From Chitinophaga lutea (GTDB taxonomy: Bacteria > Bacteroidota > Bacteroidia > Chitinophagales > Chitinophagaceae), in the NCBI RefSeq assembly GCF_003813775.1, contig NZ_RPDH01000001.1, positions 1,488,001-1,552,000 on the forward strand: a DNA stretch of 64,000 nt, given 5' to 3'. The position numbers were made by a program, and so were the translations under genes. The notes under the pieces were generated by a model. That model was not told where the DNA came from and did not search any database. It saw only the letters and a list, made by a program, of their open reading frames with translations. Within the stretch, counting starts at the first letter, position 1. Each line of letters begins with the position of its first letter. Shown in pieces: positions 43,037 through 54,144 of this stretch.

Positions 43037-46000
43037 ATGACGACCCGGAAAAAAACCGTGGAATCAGCCAAATCTGCCGCCCGAAGTGTGGAAATAATTC
43101 CACAGCCTTCTACGAACGGCCATGATGAACTCGACGCCCGCCAGCTCCTGCACGTGCTCTCAGAAGTCAAAAACGGGAATTTCAGCGCCCGTATGCCCGT
43201 TGATAATACCGGGTTGACCGGCAAGATCTGCGATACCCTCAACGATATTATTTCCCTGAATGAAACGCTGGTGGAGGAACTGAACCTCGCCCGCAATACC
43301 ATCGGCAAACAGGGCAAACTGAACCACCGCGTGACCATGCCCCGTACCGCCCGCGGCTCCTGGGAAACGGCCGTAGGCTCCATCAATACGCTCATTTCCG
43401 ATCTTGTTCACCCTACGATAGAGATCGCCCATGTGATCGGGTCGGTAGCGAAGGGCAACCTGTCTACCGAAATGACCCTGCAGATCGGCGACCACGAACT
43501 GCAGGGCGAATTTGCCCGCATCGCCACCGAAGTGAACGGTATGGTGAAGCAGCTCAACGCTTTTTCCATGGAAGTAACCCGCGTGGCCCGCGAAGTGGGC
43601 TCCGAAGGGAAACTCGGCGGCCAGGCGAAAGTGAAGGATGTGGCCGGCGTATGGAAAGACCTCACCGATTCCGTAAACCTCATGGCCGGCAACCTTACCG
43701 CGCAGGTGCGTAACATTGCGGACGTAACAACGGCCGTGGCGAAGGGCGACCTTTCCAAAAAGATCACGGTAGACGTGAAAGGGGAAATCCTGGAGCTGAA
43801 AGACACCATCAACACCATGGTGGACCAGCTCAACTCCTTCTCTTCCGAAGTAACCCGCGTGGCCCGGGAAGTGGGCACGGACGGCAAACTCGGCGGCCAG
43901 GCGCAGGTAAAAGGCGTGGCCGGTACCTGGAAAGACCTCACCGACTCCGTGAACCAGATGGCCTCCAACCTCACCGGCCAGGTGCGTAACATCGCCGAGG
44001 TTACAACGGCCGTGGCGCGCGGCGACCTTTCCCGCAAAATCACCGTAGACGTAAAGGGCGAAATCCTCGAACTGAAAAATACCATCAATACCATGGTGGA
44101 CCAGCTCAACTCCTTCTCCGCCGAAGTAACGCGCGTGGCGCGCGAAGTAGGATCCGAGGGCAAGCTGGGTGGCCAGGCCACCGTAAAAGGCGTGGGCGGT
44201 GTGTGGAAAGACCTGACCGAGTCCGTGAACCAGATGGGCTCCAACCTCACCGCACAGGTGCGTAACATCGCCGAAGTAACCACCGCCGTGGCAAAAGGCG
44301 ACCTTTCCCGCAAAATCACCGTAGACGTAAAAGGAGAAATCCTCGAACTGAAAAACACCATCAACACGATGGTGGACCAGCTCAACTCCTTCGCATCCGA
44401 AGTAACCCGTGTGGCGCTGGAAGTGGGTACGGAAGGCAAGCTCGGCGGCCAGGCCAAAGTGCAGGGCGTGGGTGGTACCTGGAAAGACCTCACCGATTCC
44501 GTGAACCAGATGGGCTCCAACCTCACCGCGCAGGTGCGTAACATCGCCGAAGTGACCACCGCCGTGGCCAATGGCGACCTCTCCAAAAAAATCACGGTAG
44601 ACGTGGCCGGCGAAATCGCCGAACTGAAAAAAACCATCAACACGATGGTAGACCAGCTCAACTCGTTCGCTTCCGAAGTGACCCGTGTGGCGCTGGAAGT
44701 GGGTACGGAAGGCAAGCTCGGCGGCCAGGCCAAAGTGCAGGGCGTGGGCGGTACCTGGAAAGACCTCACCGAATCGGTAAACCAGATGGGCTCCAACCTC
44801 ACCGCACAGGTGCGTAACATCGCCGAAGTAACCACGGCCGTGGCGAAAGGCGACCTCTCCCGTAAGATCACCGTAGACGTAAAAGGAGAAATCCTCGAAC
44901 TGAAAAATACCATCAACACCATGGTGGACCAGCTGAACGCATTCGGTTCCGAAGTGTTCCGCGTGGCCCGCGAAGTGGGCTCCGAAGGCAAGCTGGGCGG
45001 CCAGGCCAGTGTGCCCGGCGTGGAAGGGCTCTGGAAAGACCTCACCGACTCCGTGAACATCATGGCCTCCAACCTCACCTCACAGGTGCGCAACATCGCC
45101 GAAGTAACCACTGCGGTGGCAAACGGCGACCTCTCGCGTAAAATCGAGGTGGACGTAAAAGGTGAGATCCTCGAACTGAAAAACACCATCAACACGATGG
45201 TGGAACAGCTCCGCGCGTTCGCCTCCGAGGTGACCCGCGTGGCGCGCGAAGTAGGCACGGAAGGGAAACTCGGCGGCCAGGCCAACGTGCCCGGCGTAGG
45301 CGGTACCTGGAAAGACCTTACCGACTCCGTGAACATGATGGCCGGCAACCTCACCGCCCAGGTGCGTAACATCGCGGACGTGGCCATTGCCGTGGCCAAC
45401 GGCGACATGAGCCGGAAAATCACCGTGGACGTGCGCGGTGAAATCCTCCAGCTGAAAGAAACCCTCAATACGATGGTGGACCAGCTCCGCGCGTTCGCCT
45501 CCGAAGTAACGCGCGTGGCCCGTGAAGTGGGCACGGACGGTAAACTCGGCGGCCAGGCGTTTGTGCCGGGCGTAGCCGGAACCTGGAAAGACCTCACGGA
45601 CTCCGTGAACAACATGACCGGTAACCTCACCGCACAGGTGCGCAACATCGCCGAAGTAACAAAAGCCGTGGCCTCCGGCGACCTGTCCAAAAAGGTGACT
45701 ATCGACGTAAAAGGTGAAATCCTCGACCTGAAAAATACCATCAACACCATGGTGGACCAGCTCAACTCCTTTGCATTCGAAGTAACCCGCGTGGCCCGCG
45801 AAGTGGGCACCGAAGGGAAACTCGGCGGACAGGCCGAAGTGCAGGGTGTGGGCGGCACCTGGAAAGACCTCACGGACTCCGTGAACATGATGGCCTCCAA
45901 CCTTACGAACCAGGTTCGGGGGATTGCAAAAGTGGTAACCGCCGTGGCCACCGGTAATTTGAAACAGAAGTTATCGGTGGTGTCACGCGGGGAGGTGGCC

Positions 46001-49000
46001 CAGCTCACCGAAACCATCAACGAAATGATCGACACACTGGCCGTGTTTGCCGACCAGGTAACCACCGTGGCCAGGGAAGTGGGCGTGGAAGGGAGACTCG
46101 GCGGTCAATCGAGCGTACCCGGCGCCTCCGGCATCTGGAAAAACCTCACCGAAAACGTGAACCAGCTCGCCGAAAATCTCACCACGCAGGTGCGCGCCAT
46201 TTCGGCCGTGGCCTCCGCCGTAACGAAAGGCGACCTGACGCAGATGATCCGCGTGGAAGCGAAAGGGGAAGTGGAACAGCTGAAAGATACCATCAACCAG
46301 ATGATCACCAACCTCAAACAGACCACGCTCCGAAACCAGGAACAGGACTGGCTCAAATCCAACCTCGCCACTTTCACACAGATGCTGCAGGGCCAGAAAG
46401 ACCTGCACACCGTGACCAACCGTATCCTTTCCGAACTGGCGCGGGTGGTGAACGCCCAAAAAGGCATGTTCTACATCCTGAAGCAGGATGAAAACATGAA
46501 TGATCCCAAACTCAAACTGCTGGCCTCCTACGCCTACGGCGAAGAATCGCACATCGCCCGCGAATTCGCGCTGGGTCAGGGCCTGGTAGGCCAGTGCGCG
46601 GTTGACAAGGAACGCATCCTGCTCACCAACGTACCGGGCGACTATATCAAAATATCCTCCGGCCTCGGTTCCGCCCCGCCGCTCAACCTCATCGTACTGC
46701 CGGTACTTTTCGAAACCGAGATCAAAGCCGTGATCGAGCTTGCCGCTTTCGACGCATTCAGCCAGACACACCTCGACTTTCTCAGCCAGCTGACCGAAAG
46801 TATCGGCATCGTGCTCAACACCATCGAAGCGAATTCCAGAACGGAAGATCTGCTGGCGCAGTCGCAGTCGCTCGCCGACGAGCTCCGCAAAGCGAATGAA
46901 GAGCTGCAGGACAAAGCGCACCTGCTCGTGAAACAGAAAAACGAAGTGGAAGAGAAAAACCGCGAGGTGGAAGAAGCGCGCCGTTCGCTCGAAGAAAAGG
47001 CGGAACAGCTGCAGCTCACCTCCAAATATAAATCCGAGTTCCTCGCCAACATGAGCCACGAGTTGCGGACGCCGCTCAATTCCCTGCTCATCCTGGCGCA
47101 GCAGCTGTACGAGAACCACGACGGCAACCTCGACGAAAAGCAGGTACGTTACGCCAAAACCATCCACAGCTGCGGCGACGACCTCATCCAGCTGATCAAC
47201 GACATCCTCGATCTGTCGAAGATCGAGTCAGGTTACATTTCCACCGACTTCATCAAAGTCCGCTTCCACGAGGTGATCGCATTCGTGGAAACCACTTTCA
47301 AACATATCTCCGAAAACAAGAACCTCCGCTTCAGCGTGGAAATCGACGACAAGCTGCCGCAAACACTCGAAACGGACGTGCAGCGCCTCAACCAGATTCT
47401 GAAGAACCTGCTGTCGAATGCGTTCAAGTTCACGGAAAAAGGCGAAGTGAAACTGCGGGTATACGAGGCCGGCCACACCTGGAAAGTACAGAACAGCAAC
47501 CTCGACAATGCCCAGCAGGTGGTGGCCTTCGAGATCCGCGATACGGGAATCGGTATATCGAAAGATAAACAGAACATCATCTTCGAGGCATTCCAGCAGG
47601 CCGAAGGTTCTACCAGCCGTAAATACGGCGGCACCGGTCTTGGGTTGTCTATCAGCCGCGGCCTGGCGGATCTGCTGGGCGGGTCCATCGAGCTGGAAAG
47701 CGAGGCCGGCATGGGCAGTACCTTCACCCTGTACCTGCCGCTGCAGTATACGCCCGATACCGAGCTGGAAGAAAAACCAAGGATCACCGCCCACCCCTTC
47801 GAAGCGCCGAAAGCGCCCGAAACCAAGGACCTCGAGAGCCTCAACGAGATTATCAACGACATCGGCGACGACCGTAACAACATCATGGAAAACGACAAGG
47901 TGGTGCTGATCATCGAAGACGATGTGCGCTTTGCCCGCATCATGCAGGAAAAGGCCCATGAAATGGGGCTGAAAGTAGTGGTGGCCATCAGTTTCGGGGA
48001 GGTGTTCGACCTCACCAACAAATACAATCCCATTGCCGTTACGCTCGACGTGAAGCTGCCCGATGCCAGCGGATGGCGCATACTCGACCTGTTCAAGAAC
48101 GACGTGAACCTCCGCCACATCCCCATCCACCTCATATCCGGGGAAGAAAACAGGCTGCTAGCCATGCAGCGCGGGGCAAGGAGTTTCAATCTCAAACCGC
48201 TGAAGGCCGAAGACCTCACCGTGCTGTTCCAGACCATCAGCACACAGAACGACCGCAAGCAGAAAAAGGTGCTGGTGGTGGAAGACAACCAGCCCGATGC
48301 TTCACAGATCGCCCGCATCCTCGAAAACGGCGAGCTCATCCAGCTCGATTTCGTGACCGACGGCCGCCACGCGCTGGAACAGCTCGAAGCCCACACCTAC
48401 GATTGCATCATCGCCGATTACATGCTGCCAGACATGGAAGGCACCGACCTGCTGGCCAGTATCCAGGCGAGCCACCGGCAGCACGCCACGCCGCTGATCG
48501 TGTATTCCGCTAAAGATTTTTCCAAAACCGAAAAAGCGAAACTGAAACAATACGCCAATAAAATACTACTCAAAGACGTTAATTCACTCGACCTGCTGCT
48601 CGAAGAAACCATCCTGCAGCTGCATATCAACCATCAGAGCCTGCTTCCGGAAAAAAGGAAAATGATAGAAGACGTGCGTTCGCAGAAAGATGTGCTGAGC
48701 AATAAAACGGTATTGGTGGTAGACGACGATGTGCGCAACCTGTTTGCCCTCACCACCGCATTTGAACGGTTCCACATCAATACCATCACGGCCGAAAGCG
48801 GCAAGGAGGCGATGAGCATACTCGGCGAGCACAACCATGTGGATATTGTACTGATGGACATCATGATGCCCGAAATGGACGGTTATGAAACGATGCAGAA
48901 AATACGGCGGGAGCACAAAAACAACGCCCTGCCGATCATTGCGGTAACGGCCAAAGCCATGAAAGGCGACCGGGAAAAATGCCTGGAAGCCGGCGCATCG

Positions 49001-49069
49001 GACTATATAACGAAACCTTTGAAAATAGATCAACTACTGTCACTCATGCGTATCTGGCTATACAGATAA
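43037..49069 (+). CDS. giant soluble poly-HAMP hybrid histidine kinase (2010 aa)
   Basis: No signal peptide or membrane helix. Residues 30-185 are degenerate HAMP units; 186-1105 are ten consecutive 92-residue units (each starting EVGxxGKLGGQ, with WKDLT, NLTxQVRNIA, GDLSxKI and GEILELKxTIN); about 1110-1270 is GAF-like; a coiled coil follows. HisKA has its His near 1341 ([10 protein letters not shown]), then HATPase with [20 protein letters not shown] and [10 protein letters not shown]. Three receivers follow: about 1620-1740 ([10 protein letters not shown]), 1743-1870 ([11 protein letters not shown]) and 1890-2005 ([10 protein letters not shown]), each with its phospho-Asp. The design is like fungal group III (Nik1/Os-1) kinases, which have about five such repeats and respond to osmotic and fungicide stress. 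The signal here is unknown. Confidence 0.93.
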   Translation: MTTRKKTVESAKSAARSVEIIPQPSTNGHDELDARQLLHVLSEVKNGNFSARMPVDNTGLTGKICDTLNDIISLNETLVEELNLARNTIGKQGKLNHRVTMPRTARGSWETAVGSINTLISDLVHPTIEIAHVIGSVAKGNLSTEMTLQIGDHELQGEFARIATEVNGMVKQLNAFSMEVTRVAREVGSEGKLGGQAKVKDVAGVWKDLTDSVNLMAGNLTAQVRNIADVTTAVAKGDLSKKITVDVKGEILELKDTINTMVDQLNSFSSEVTRVAREVGTDGKLGGQAQVKGVAGTWKDLTDSVNQMASNLTGQVRNIAEVTTAVARGDLSRKITVDVKGEILELKNTINTMVDQLNSFSAEVTRVAREVGSEGKLGGQATVKGVGGVWKDLTESVNQMGSNLTAQVRNIAEVTTAVAKGDLSRKITVDVKGEILELKNTINTMVDQLNSFASEVTRVALEVGTEGKLGGQAKVQGVGGTWKDLTDSVNQMGSNLTAQVRNIAEVTTAVANGDLSKKITVDVAGEIAELKKTINTMVDQLNSFASEVTRVALEVGTEGKLGGQAKVQGVGGTWKDLTESVNQMGSNLTAQVRNIAEVTTAVAKGDLSRKITVDVKGEILELKNTINTMVDQLNAFGSEVFRVAREVGSEGKLGGQASVPGVEGLWKDLTDSVNIMASNLTSQVRNIAEVTTAVANGDLSRKIEVDVKGEILELKNTINTMVEQLRAFASEVTRVAREVGTEGKLGGQANVPGVGGTWKDLTDSVNMMAGNLTAQVRNIADVAIAVANGDMSRKITVDVRGEILQLKETLNTMVDQLRAFASEVTRVAREVGTDGKLGGQAFVPGVAGTWKDLTDSVNNMTGNLTAQVRNIAEVTKAVASGDLSKKVTIDVKGEILDLKNTINTMVDQLNSFAFEVTRVAREVGTEGKLGGQAEVQGVGGTWKDLTDSVNMMASNLTNQVRGIAKVVTAVATGNLKQKLSVVSRGEVAQLTETINEMIDTLAVFADQVTTVAREVGVEGRLGGQSSVPGASGIWKNLTENVNQLAENLTTQVRAISAVASAVTKGDLTQMIRVEAKGEVEQLKDTINQMITNLKQTTLRNQEQDWLKSNLATFTQMLQGQKDLHTVTNRILSELARVVNAQKGMFYILKQDENMNDPKLKLLASYAYGEESHIAREFALGQGLVGQCAVDKERILLTNVPGDYIKISSGLGSAPPLNLIVLPVLFETEIKAVIELAAFDAFSQTHLDFLSQLTESIGIVLNTIEANSRTEDLLAQSQSLADELRKANEELQDKAHLLVKQKNEVEEKNREVEEARRSLEEKAEQLQLTSKYKSEFLANMSHELRTPLNSLLILAQQLYENHDGNLDEKQVRYAKTIHSCGDDLIQLINDILDLSKIESGYISTDFIKVRFHEVIAFVETTFKHISENKNLRFSVEIDDKLPQTLETDVQRLNQILKNLLSNAFKFTEKGEVKLRVYEAGHTWKVQNSNLDNAQQVVAFEIRDTGIGISKDKQNIIFEAFQQAEGSTSRKYGGTGLGLSISRGLADLLGGSIELESEAGMGSTFTLYLPLQYTPDTELEEKPRITAHPFEAPKAPETKDLESLNEIINDIGDDRNNIMENDKVVLIIEDDVRFARIMQEKAHEMGLKVVVAISFGEVFDLTNKYNPIAVTLDVKLPDASGWRILDLFKNDVNLRHIPIHLISGEENRLLAMQRGARSFNLKPLKAEDLTVLFQTISTQNDRKQKKVLVVEDNQPDASQIARILENGELIQLDFVTDGRHALEQLEAHTYDCIIADYMLPDMEGTDLLASIQASHRQHATPLIVYSAKDFSKTEKAKLKQYANKILLKDVNSLDLLLEETILQLHINHQSLLPEKRKMIEDVRSQKDVLSNKTVLVVDDDVRNLFALTTAFERFHINTITAESGKEAMSILGEHNHVDIVLMDIMMPEMDGYETMQKIRREHKNNALPIIAVTAKAMKGDREKCLEAGASDYITKPLKIDQLLSLMRIWLYR
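43592..46351 (+). repeat. ten in-frame 276-bp coding repeats (poly-HAMP array)
   Basis: The units start at 43592, 43868 and so on every 276 bases to 46076, without length change. Units 3-5 are nearly identical at the DNA level (units 4 and 5 differ mostly at third codon positions), while units 9-10 are the most diverged. The array can expand or contract by recombination in whole 92-residue steps without breaking the frame. Confidence 0.9.
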
Positions 49070-49090
49070 ACAGCCTAAAGCAAACACACC

Positions 49091-50338
49091 GTGAATAAGA
49101 GCCCTGTAAAAATATTAGTGGTGGATGACCGGCAGGACAACCTCCTCTCCATTGAAACCATCCTGGAGCGGGAGCAGTATACCATCGTAAAAGCCGATTC
49201 GGGGCGTGCCGCGCTGAAGGCGCTTTTGCAGGACACTGATTTTTCGCTGATCATGATGGACGTGCAGATGCCGGATATAAACGGCTTTGAAACCGCCGCC
49301 CTGATTTACCAGCGCGAAAAGCTCAAACACATTCCCATCATCTTCATCACGGCGCACAGCCATGAAGAAGAGGCCATCTATAAAGGGTACCATGTGGGAG
49401 CGGTGGATTTTATCTACAAACCCATCAATCCCCAGCTGCTCCGCATCAAAGTAGGCCTGTTCGTGGAGCTGTACCACAAAACCCATTCACTGCTGGAGCA
49501 GGAAAAAAGCCTGCTGTTGGCCAATGCGCAGCTACAGCGGGAAATAGAGGAAAAAGAAGCGTCCGAGCTGAAAGTGCGGGAACTCAACCGGCAGCTGCAC
49601 CGCAGCAACGTGCACCTGAAGAAGGTCAATGAAGAACTGGACCGGTTCGCATATGTGGCTTCGCACGACTTGCAGGAGCCACTCCGGAAAATCAGGATAT
49701 TCACGGATATGATCCGCTCCAAAGCCACCGAAGACGCGGAGCTAGACAAATACACGTCTAAAATCAGCGAAGCCGCCCGCCGGATGCAGCAACTGGTGGA
49801 CGACCTGTTGCGTTTTTCACGCCATTCCGCGCAGGGTTGGGATTTTGTGGAAGCCGACCTCAACGAGATCGTCAAAGAAGCCGTATCTGAGCTTGAAATC
49901 AACATCCAGCAAACACAGGCCAGCATCCAGGTAGACCCGCTGCCCTGTATCCCCGTTATTCCCACCATGATGCGGCAGGTGTTCAACAACCTGCTCAGCA
50001 ACGCCATCAAATTCAGGAAAAAACAGGTGCCGCCGGTGGTACATATCTACGCGCGCAGGCTCACGGCGGGAGACGTCAACGTCCCTATTTACCAGATTTT
50101 CGTGAGCGACAACGGCATTGGCATAGACAACCGGTACCTCGAAGACATCTTTGCCGTTTTCAAGCGCCTGCATAGCTACCACGAAATCGAAGGCACCGGT
50201 ATCGGCCTGTCTATCTGCAAAAAAATCATGGAACACCACAACGGCTCCATCACCGCTACCAGCGAAGTGGATAACGGCACCACGTTTATCATCGGCATCC
50301 CGGAGAAACAGCAGTTACGGGAACTACAGTCGTTTTAA
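49091..50338 (+). CDS. receiver-histidine kinase hybrid (REC-HisKA-HATPase)
   Basis: 415 residues with a GTG start 21 bases after the giant kinase, so co-transcribed. Receiver at 1-125 (VVDDRQDNLL, phospho-Asp in MMDVQMPDING, Lys in FIYKPIN), a coiled coil (about 140-185), a HisKA domain with VASHDLQEPLRKI (phospho-His) and an HATPase with QVFNNLLSNAIKF, DNGIGID and GTGIGLSICKK. There is no DNA-binding output. The N-terminal receiver probably takes phosphate or a signal from the hybrid kinase and controls this kinase domain, a bacteriophytochrome-like relay arrangement. Confidence 0.9.
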   Translation: MNKSPVKILVVDDRQDNLLSIETILEREQYTIVKADSGRAALKALLQDTDFSLIMMDVQMPDINGFETAALIYQREKLKHIPIIFITAHSHEEEAIYKGYHVGAVDFIYKPINPQLLRIKVGLFVELYHKTHSLLEQEKSLLLANAQLQREIEEKEASELKVRELNRQLHRSNVHLKKVNEELDRFAYVASHDLQEPLRKIRIFTDMIRSKATEDAELDKYTSKISEAARRMQQLVDDLLRFSRHSAQGWDFVEADLNEIVKEAVSELEINIQQTQASIQVDPLPCIPVIPTMMRQVFNNLLSNAIKFRKKQVPPVVHIYARRLTAGDVNVPIYQIFVSDNGIGIDNRYLEDIFAVFKRLHSYHEIEGTGIGLSICKKIMEHHNGSITATSEVDNGTTFIIGIPEKQQLRELQSF

Positions 50339-50417
50339 GCCCAATTGTTAATAGCCGCGGAAAGTGGGTAAAAAGTGCTACATTACTCTTCCATTATTTA
50401 TTTTAAAACCTGACATC

Positions 50418-50666
50418 ATGGAATCGAGGCTCATATTTACCACCCCGGAAGGCCCGATGTGCTATGTGGATTACAACACCCAGCAAAAGGGCGCATCTAT
50501 CCTGGAAGAACTGCGACAAACGGCCAGCTACTTTCAAAGCAATCGCTCCTACGAATTCAGCCTGTTCACCAGGGTGAAAAACCGGCTCGTGAAAACAGAC
50601 TGGTTCTATCTGCCCTCCTTCGATGTTCGATGCATTCATATTTTTCTCAACAGCGCAGTTTATTGA
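50418..50666 (+). CDS. small hypothetical protein (82 aa)
   Basis: Starts at ATG 50418 (MESRLIFTTPEGPMCYVDYN); the open frame begins at 50364. No signal or membrane segment and no recognised family. It lies 79 bases after the receiver-kinase gene on the same strand and could be part of its transcript. The length, codon use and Bacteroidota-like composition make it plausible, but it may be spurious. Confidence 0.45.
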   Translation: MESRLIFTTPEGPMCYVDYNTQQKGASILEELRQTASYFQSNRSYEFSLFTRVKNRLVKTDWFYLPSFDVRCIHIFLNSAVY

Positions 50667-50749
50667 CCGATACGATACTGCTGTCACACCACCTTCTTCC
50701 CTTCTATCAAATACGGCCCGTTTAAGCGGCAGTTTTGCTGAAAACAGCT

Positions 50750-52300
50750 TTAAAACACTTTGCTTTTCTTGACCGATTCGATGGCTACCCTTTCCAGGTC
50801 ACGGTCCGCCGGGCCCGTCAATACATAACCGTCCGCGTCGAAACGGGATCCGTGGCAGGGGCAATCCCACGACTGTTCCGAGGTATTCCATTTTACATCA
50901 CACTGCAGGTGCGTGCAGTTCGGGCTGACGGCGTGGATTTGCCCGGCCGCATCTTTATATATGGCCAGTTTCTTTCCTTCATACTGCACGATTTTCGCTT
51001 CATCCGGGGCCAGATCCGCCAGCTGTAATAATTTATCCGAAGGGAATAATTTCCCGGCGAACTGCCGAACCACGTCTGCATTGTGTTTGATGAAATTGCT
51101 GAAACCCGCCACCGGTTTAATGCGGTTAGGATCGAACAACGCCGCATAAAGGCTTACTTCATCCATGATGAGTTTGGTGATGAGGGTGGCCGCCACGCTG
51201 CTGTATATCATACCATTGCCGCCATAACCACAGGCCACGTAAATATTTTCAGGCTGGCCGGGAAGATGCCCGATATAAGGTAATCCGTCTGCCGGTTCAA
51301 AAAACTGCGACGACCACTTGAATGCGATCTCCTTTATTGCGAAATATTTCCGGACATGTGCTTCCAACTGGGTGAAGCAGCTTTCCGTATTCGGCTCTTC
51401 ACCCGTTTTATGGTCTTTACCACCGGCAATAAGATACTTTTGCCCGTCCACTTCCTGCGTGCGGTAATAATGATAGGGGTCGTACATGTCGTACGCCAGG
51501 TCTTCAGGGTACTGTTCATCTTCCAGGGTAACCGCCATGGCATAGCTGCGGTAAGGCACGCAGCGCAGGTGCAGGATATTCACGCCCGGAGGGATGTGCG
51601 TGGCATACACCAGGTCTCTTGCGGTAAATTTACCGCCCGTTGTTTCCACTTCAACCAGGTCGTTGTTTTCAACTCCCGTTACCCTGCAACGCTGGATAAT
51701 AGCGCCACCGATGTGTTCATATGCCTTTGCGATACCGAACAAATACTGCATCGGGTGGAATTTCGCCTGGCCTTCCACACGAATAGCCTGGGTAAAGGGC
51801 ACGGGCACCGGAATTTCAGGTGTGGTGGTAACATGGAGGCCGGCGTCCAGGGTGGCGGCCGCAATGTCGCGCAACTTTTTATCCTGCGCCTCATCTTGTG
51901 CAAATAAATACGCATCTGCATCAGAAAAGCCACACCGGATGGCGTAGTGATCGATGTTTCGCCTGATGTGCATCAGGCCATCCTTTACCGCCTGCGCGGT
52001 GCGCATAGCGTTCTCCTGCCCGAAGTTTTTCCCGATGGTGGTGTATGGCGTATCCAGCAGCGTATTAATGTGTGCGGTGGTGCCGCCGGTAGTACCGAAC
52101 CCGAGGTGATTGGCCTCCAGCAGCAGGCATTTCTTACCGGCCTCCTGCAGCTGCAAAGCCGTGCTCACACCGGTAATACCGCCCCCTACAATGATGACGT
52201 CATAAAAGCTATTGTCGCCCGTAACGGGCCGTGCCTGGTATATGCTTGAGCTGTTTTGCCAAAGGCTGACGCAGCGTCCGTCTCTTGTATTCATAATCAT
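50750..52300 (-). CDS. FAD-dependent oxidoreductase with C-terminal Rieske domain
   Basis: 516 residues from ATG 52300 (ATG 52294 is equally possible). An N-terminal DAO-type FAD domain: DVIIVGGGITGVSTALQLQ, FGTTGGTTAHIN, LPYIGHLPG and CGYGGNGMIYSSVAATL. A C-terminal Rieske [2Fe-2S] domain (about 425-516) has CTHLQCDV and CPCHGSRFDADG, the Cys-His/Cys-His ligands. This is the YhfW-like fusion family. It probably oxidises an amine or amino acid and passes electrons to the Rieske cluster, but no substrate is established. The gene stands alone. Confidence 0.9.
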   Translation of the reverse strand: MIMNTRDGRCVSLWQNSSSIYQARPVTGDNSFYDVIIVGGGITGVSTALQLQEAGKKCLLLEANHLGFGTTGGTTAHINTLLDTPYTTIGKNFGQENAMRTAQAVKDGLMHIRRNIDHYAIRCGFSDADAYLFAQDEAQDKKLRDIAAATLDAGLHVTTTPEIPVPVPFTQAIRVEGQAKFHPMQYLFGIAKAYEHIGGAIIQRCRVTGVENNDLVEVETTGGKFTARDLVYATHIPPGVNILHLRCVPYRSYAMAVTLEDEQYPEDLAYDMYDPYHYYRTQEVDGQKYLIAGGKDHKTGEEPNTESCFTQLEAHVRKYFAIKEIAFKWSSQFFEPADGLPYIGHLPGQPENIYVACGYGGNGMIYSSVAATLITKLIMDEVSLYAALFDPNRIKPVAGFSNFIKHNADVVRQFAGKLFPSDKLLQLADLAPDEAKIVQYEGKKLAIYKDAAGQIHAVSPNCTHLQCDVKWNTSEQSWDCPCHGSRFDADGYVLTGPADRDLERVAIESVKKSKVF

Positions 52301-52580
52301 GGGTTTAGTGCTGTGAGAAAAAGTCCAAATCATATGCCACGGAAAACAGCCGTGCGCCGTATGGCATCATTTTTTATGAAGTAAGACAATAATTACCGTT
52401 GAATATGACAGGGATTTCTCCAGGAATGCTGGCCAAAGTGCAACATTTATCATTACCCGTAGCGCGTCCTCCGATACAGCAGCACCAATGTGATGATTTT
52501 ACTTTTCCCACTTATAATCCGGGAAACGTGTGTAGGTGAATTCATCGGGCCCATCGCCAGAAACACAAAAAACATTGATC

Positions 52581-53312
52581 ATGGAAAATATGCAGAAAAA
52601 CATCCTGATAACCGGCGGCACCACCGGTATCGGTCGCGCTACCGCCCTGCTGCTGGCAGCGAAGGGCGCGAAGGTTTTCATTTTCGGCAGGCACGAAAAT
52701 GAGCTGAATGATACCCTGAGCGATGCCCGCAAGGCCGGCGTGGAGAAAAACATCACCGGCATCACCGCCGATGTGTCGAGGGAAAGTGATGTAGCGTACG
52801 TTTTTGAAAAGGCAGACGAGGCGCTCGGCGACATCGACGTGCTGATCAACAACGCCGCACTCGGGTATGCCGGTATCATGTCAGGCAATTACAGCGACTG
52901 GCAATACATTATCAACACCAACCTGCTCGGGTACGTCGCCTGCGCCGCCGAAGCCATCAAGCGTATGCGCCGCAACAGCAGCGGGCACATTATCAACATC
53001 GGCTCCATGAGCGCCGAAACGAAAGAAAAAGGCAGTTCCCTGTATGTGGCCACGAAAAGCGCCATCAAGGGGCTGTCTCAATCACTGCGCAAGGAAGTGA
53101 ACCCGTTGGGCATTAAGGTGACCCTCATCGAGCCCGGCGCGGTGGGCACCGATATGCAGCCGCAGTCGCCCGAAGAGCAGCGTGAAAAAGAAACCAACCT
53201 GGAAATGCTGAAGGCGGAAGACATTGCCGCATGCGTGTTATACGTACTGACACAGCCGCAGCGATGCGACCTTGTTGAAATACAGATCCGCCCACATCTG
53301 CAAATGATATGA
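52581..53312 (+). CDS. short-chain dehydrogenase/reductase
   Basis: 243 residues from ATG 52581. TGGTTGIGRA for NAD(P), NNAALGYAG, catalytic Ser in NIGSMSA, YVATK as the YxxxK site, and PGAVGTDMQ. The basic-residue loop (FGRHENEL) suggests NADPH. The same SDR subgroup is commonly described as related to clavulanate dehydrogenase / serine 3-dehydrogenase. It overlaps the DUF6766 gene by 4 bases (ATGA), so the two are translationally coupled. Confidence 0.88.
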   Translation: MENMQKNILITGGTTGIGRATALLLAAKGAKVFIFGRHENELNDTLSDARKAGVEKNITGITADVSRESDVAYVFEKADEALGDIDVLINNAALGYAGIMSGNYSDWQYIINTNLLGYVACAAEAIKRMRRNSSGHIINIGSMSAETKEKGSSLYVATKSAIKGLSQSLRKEVNPLGIKVTLIEPGAVGTDMQPQSPEEQREKETNLEMLKAEDIAACVLYVLTQPQRCDLVEIQIRPHLQMI

Positions 53313-53971
53313 AACAGCAACATTCGTTTCTTTACCGCAACGGGCTGTCGATCGTATTCTTCGGCATCCTGCTGATCTGCTGGATAGGGCAGGCTTATAC
53401 CGGCTGGCTGCAGTTCAACAAGGAACTCGAAGAAAAAGGGATGGAGCCGCTGCGCTTTGGCCCATACCTTGGTAGCCCTCATTTTTTTGAGGCCACCTTC
53501 GAAAACTGGGAAAGTGAGTTTCTCCAGATGGGGATGTATGTGATACTGACGGTGATATTGCGGCAGAAAGGATCTGCCGAATCCAAAGACCTGGATAAAA
53601 AAGAGGCGGTAGACAGGGAACCGAAACCCGGGAAAGATGCGCCCTGGCCCGTGAACAAGGGCGGCTGGTGGCTGAGGCTTTACAAACATTCCCTGTCGCT
53701 GGCCTTTTTTTTCCTCTTCGCGGTTTCGTTCGTATTGCATTTTATCGGCAGCAGAGGCACCTACAACATCGAACAGCTGGCGGCGCACGAACCGCCGGCA
53801 TCCGTATCGGAATACCTGCTCAATTCGAAATTCTGGTTCGAATCGTTCCAGAACTGGCAGAGTGAATTTCTGGCGGTGGGCTCCATTATCGTTTTGTCAA
53901 TTTTTCTCCGGCAATGGGGTTCTCCCGAATCAAAACCGGTGGATGCACCGCATAGTGAAACCGGCAAGTGA
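53309..53971 (+). CDS. DUF6766 family membrane protein
   Basis: 220 residues. Two very similar halves: a membrane helix with GW or similar, then FEATFENWESEFLQMG (70-85) and again WFESFQNWQSEFLAVG (178-193), each followed by a helix (VILTVILRQ / IIVLSIFLRQ) and a G-S-x-E-S motif. So it is an internal duplication with about four membrane helices. The family has no assigned function. It is coupled by ATGA to the SDR gene, which suggests a shared process such as a membrane-bound oxidoreduction. Confidence 0.85.
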   Translation: MKQQHSFLYRNGLSIVFFGILLICWIGQAYTGWLQFNKELEEKGMEPLRFGPYLGSPHFFEATFENWESEFLQMGMYVILTVILRQKGSAESKDLDKKEAVDREPKPGKDAPWPVNKGGWWLRLYKHSLSLAFFFLFAVSFVLHFIGSRGTYNIEQLAAHEPPASVSEYLLNSKFWFESFQNWQSEFLAVGSIIVLSIFLRQWGSPESKPVDAPHSETGK

Positions 53972-54021
53972 TCAAAAGCCAGGAAAAAGTGTTACATTAA
54001 AGAAACAAAAACATCGCGCAT

Positions 54022-54141
54022 ATGAACAAATTCTGGAGAGCCATTATAGCCGGTTATGGCGCCAAGAAACTGGGAGGCGGCTGCCTGGGCACCGTGCTCG
54101 TTTTTGTAATCATTTATTTCGCCCTTGGTCAGTGTAATTAA
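54022..54141 (+). CDS. 39-aa conserved single-helix microprotein
   Basis: Reads MNKFWRAIIAGYGAKKLGGG, then CLGTVLVFVIIYFALGQCN and TAA 54139-54141. It has a basic amphipathic start, a Gly-rich hinge and one membrane helix. I recall very similar microproteins in Bacteroidota (GYGAKKLGGGC core). Function unknown; a small membrane-regulatory peptide is likely. It lies 50 bases after the DUF6766 gene and 3 bases before the stop of the convergent K+ channel. Confidence 0.7.
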   Translation: MNKFWRAIIAGYGAKKLGGGCLGTVLVFVIIYFALGQCN

Positions 54142-54144
54142 CGG

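Noticed and set aside
43408..46065. 885-codon open frame on the minus strand inside the giant kinase gene
   Set aside because: It mirrors the poly-HAMP repeats: the periodic, codon-biased plus-strand gene leaves the opposite frame free of stops. The plus-strand product has clear domains from end to end.
50750..52300. Choline or glycine betaine degradation enzyme tied to the OpuC-like importer
   Set aside because: The Rieske/FAD protein is 11 kb away and belongs to the YhfW-like family; no betaine pathway gene is near.
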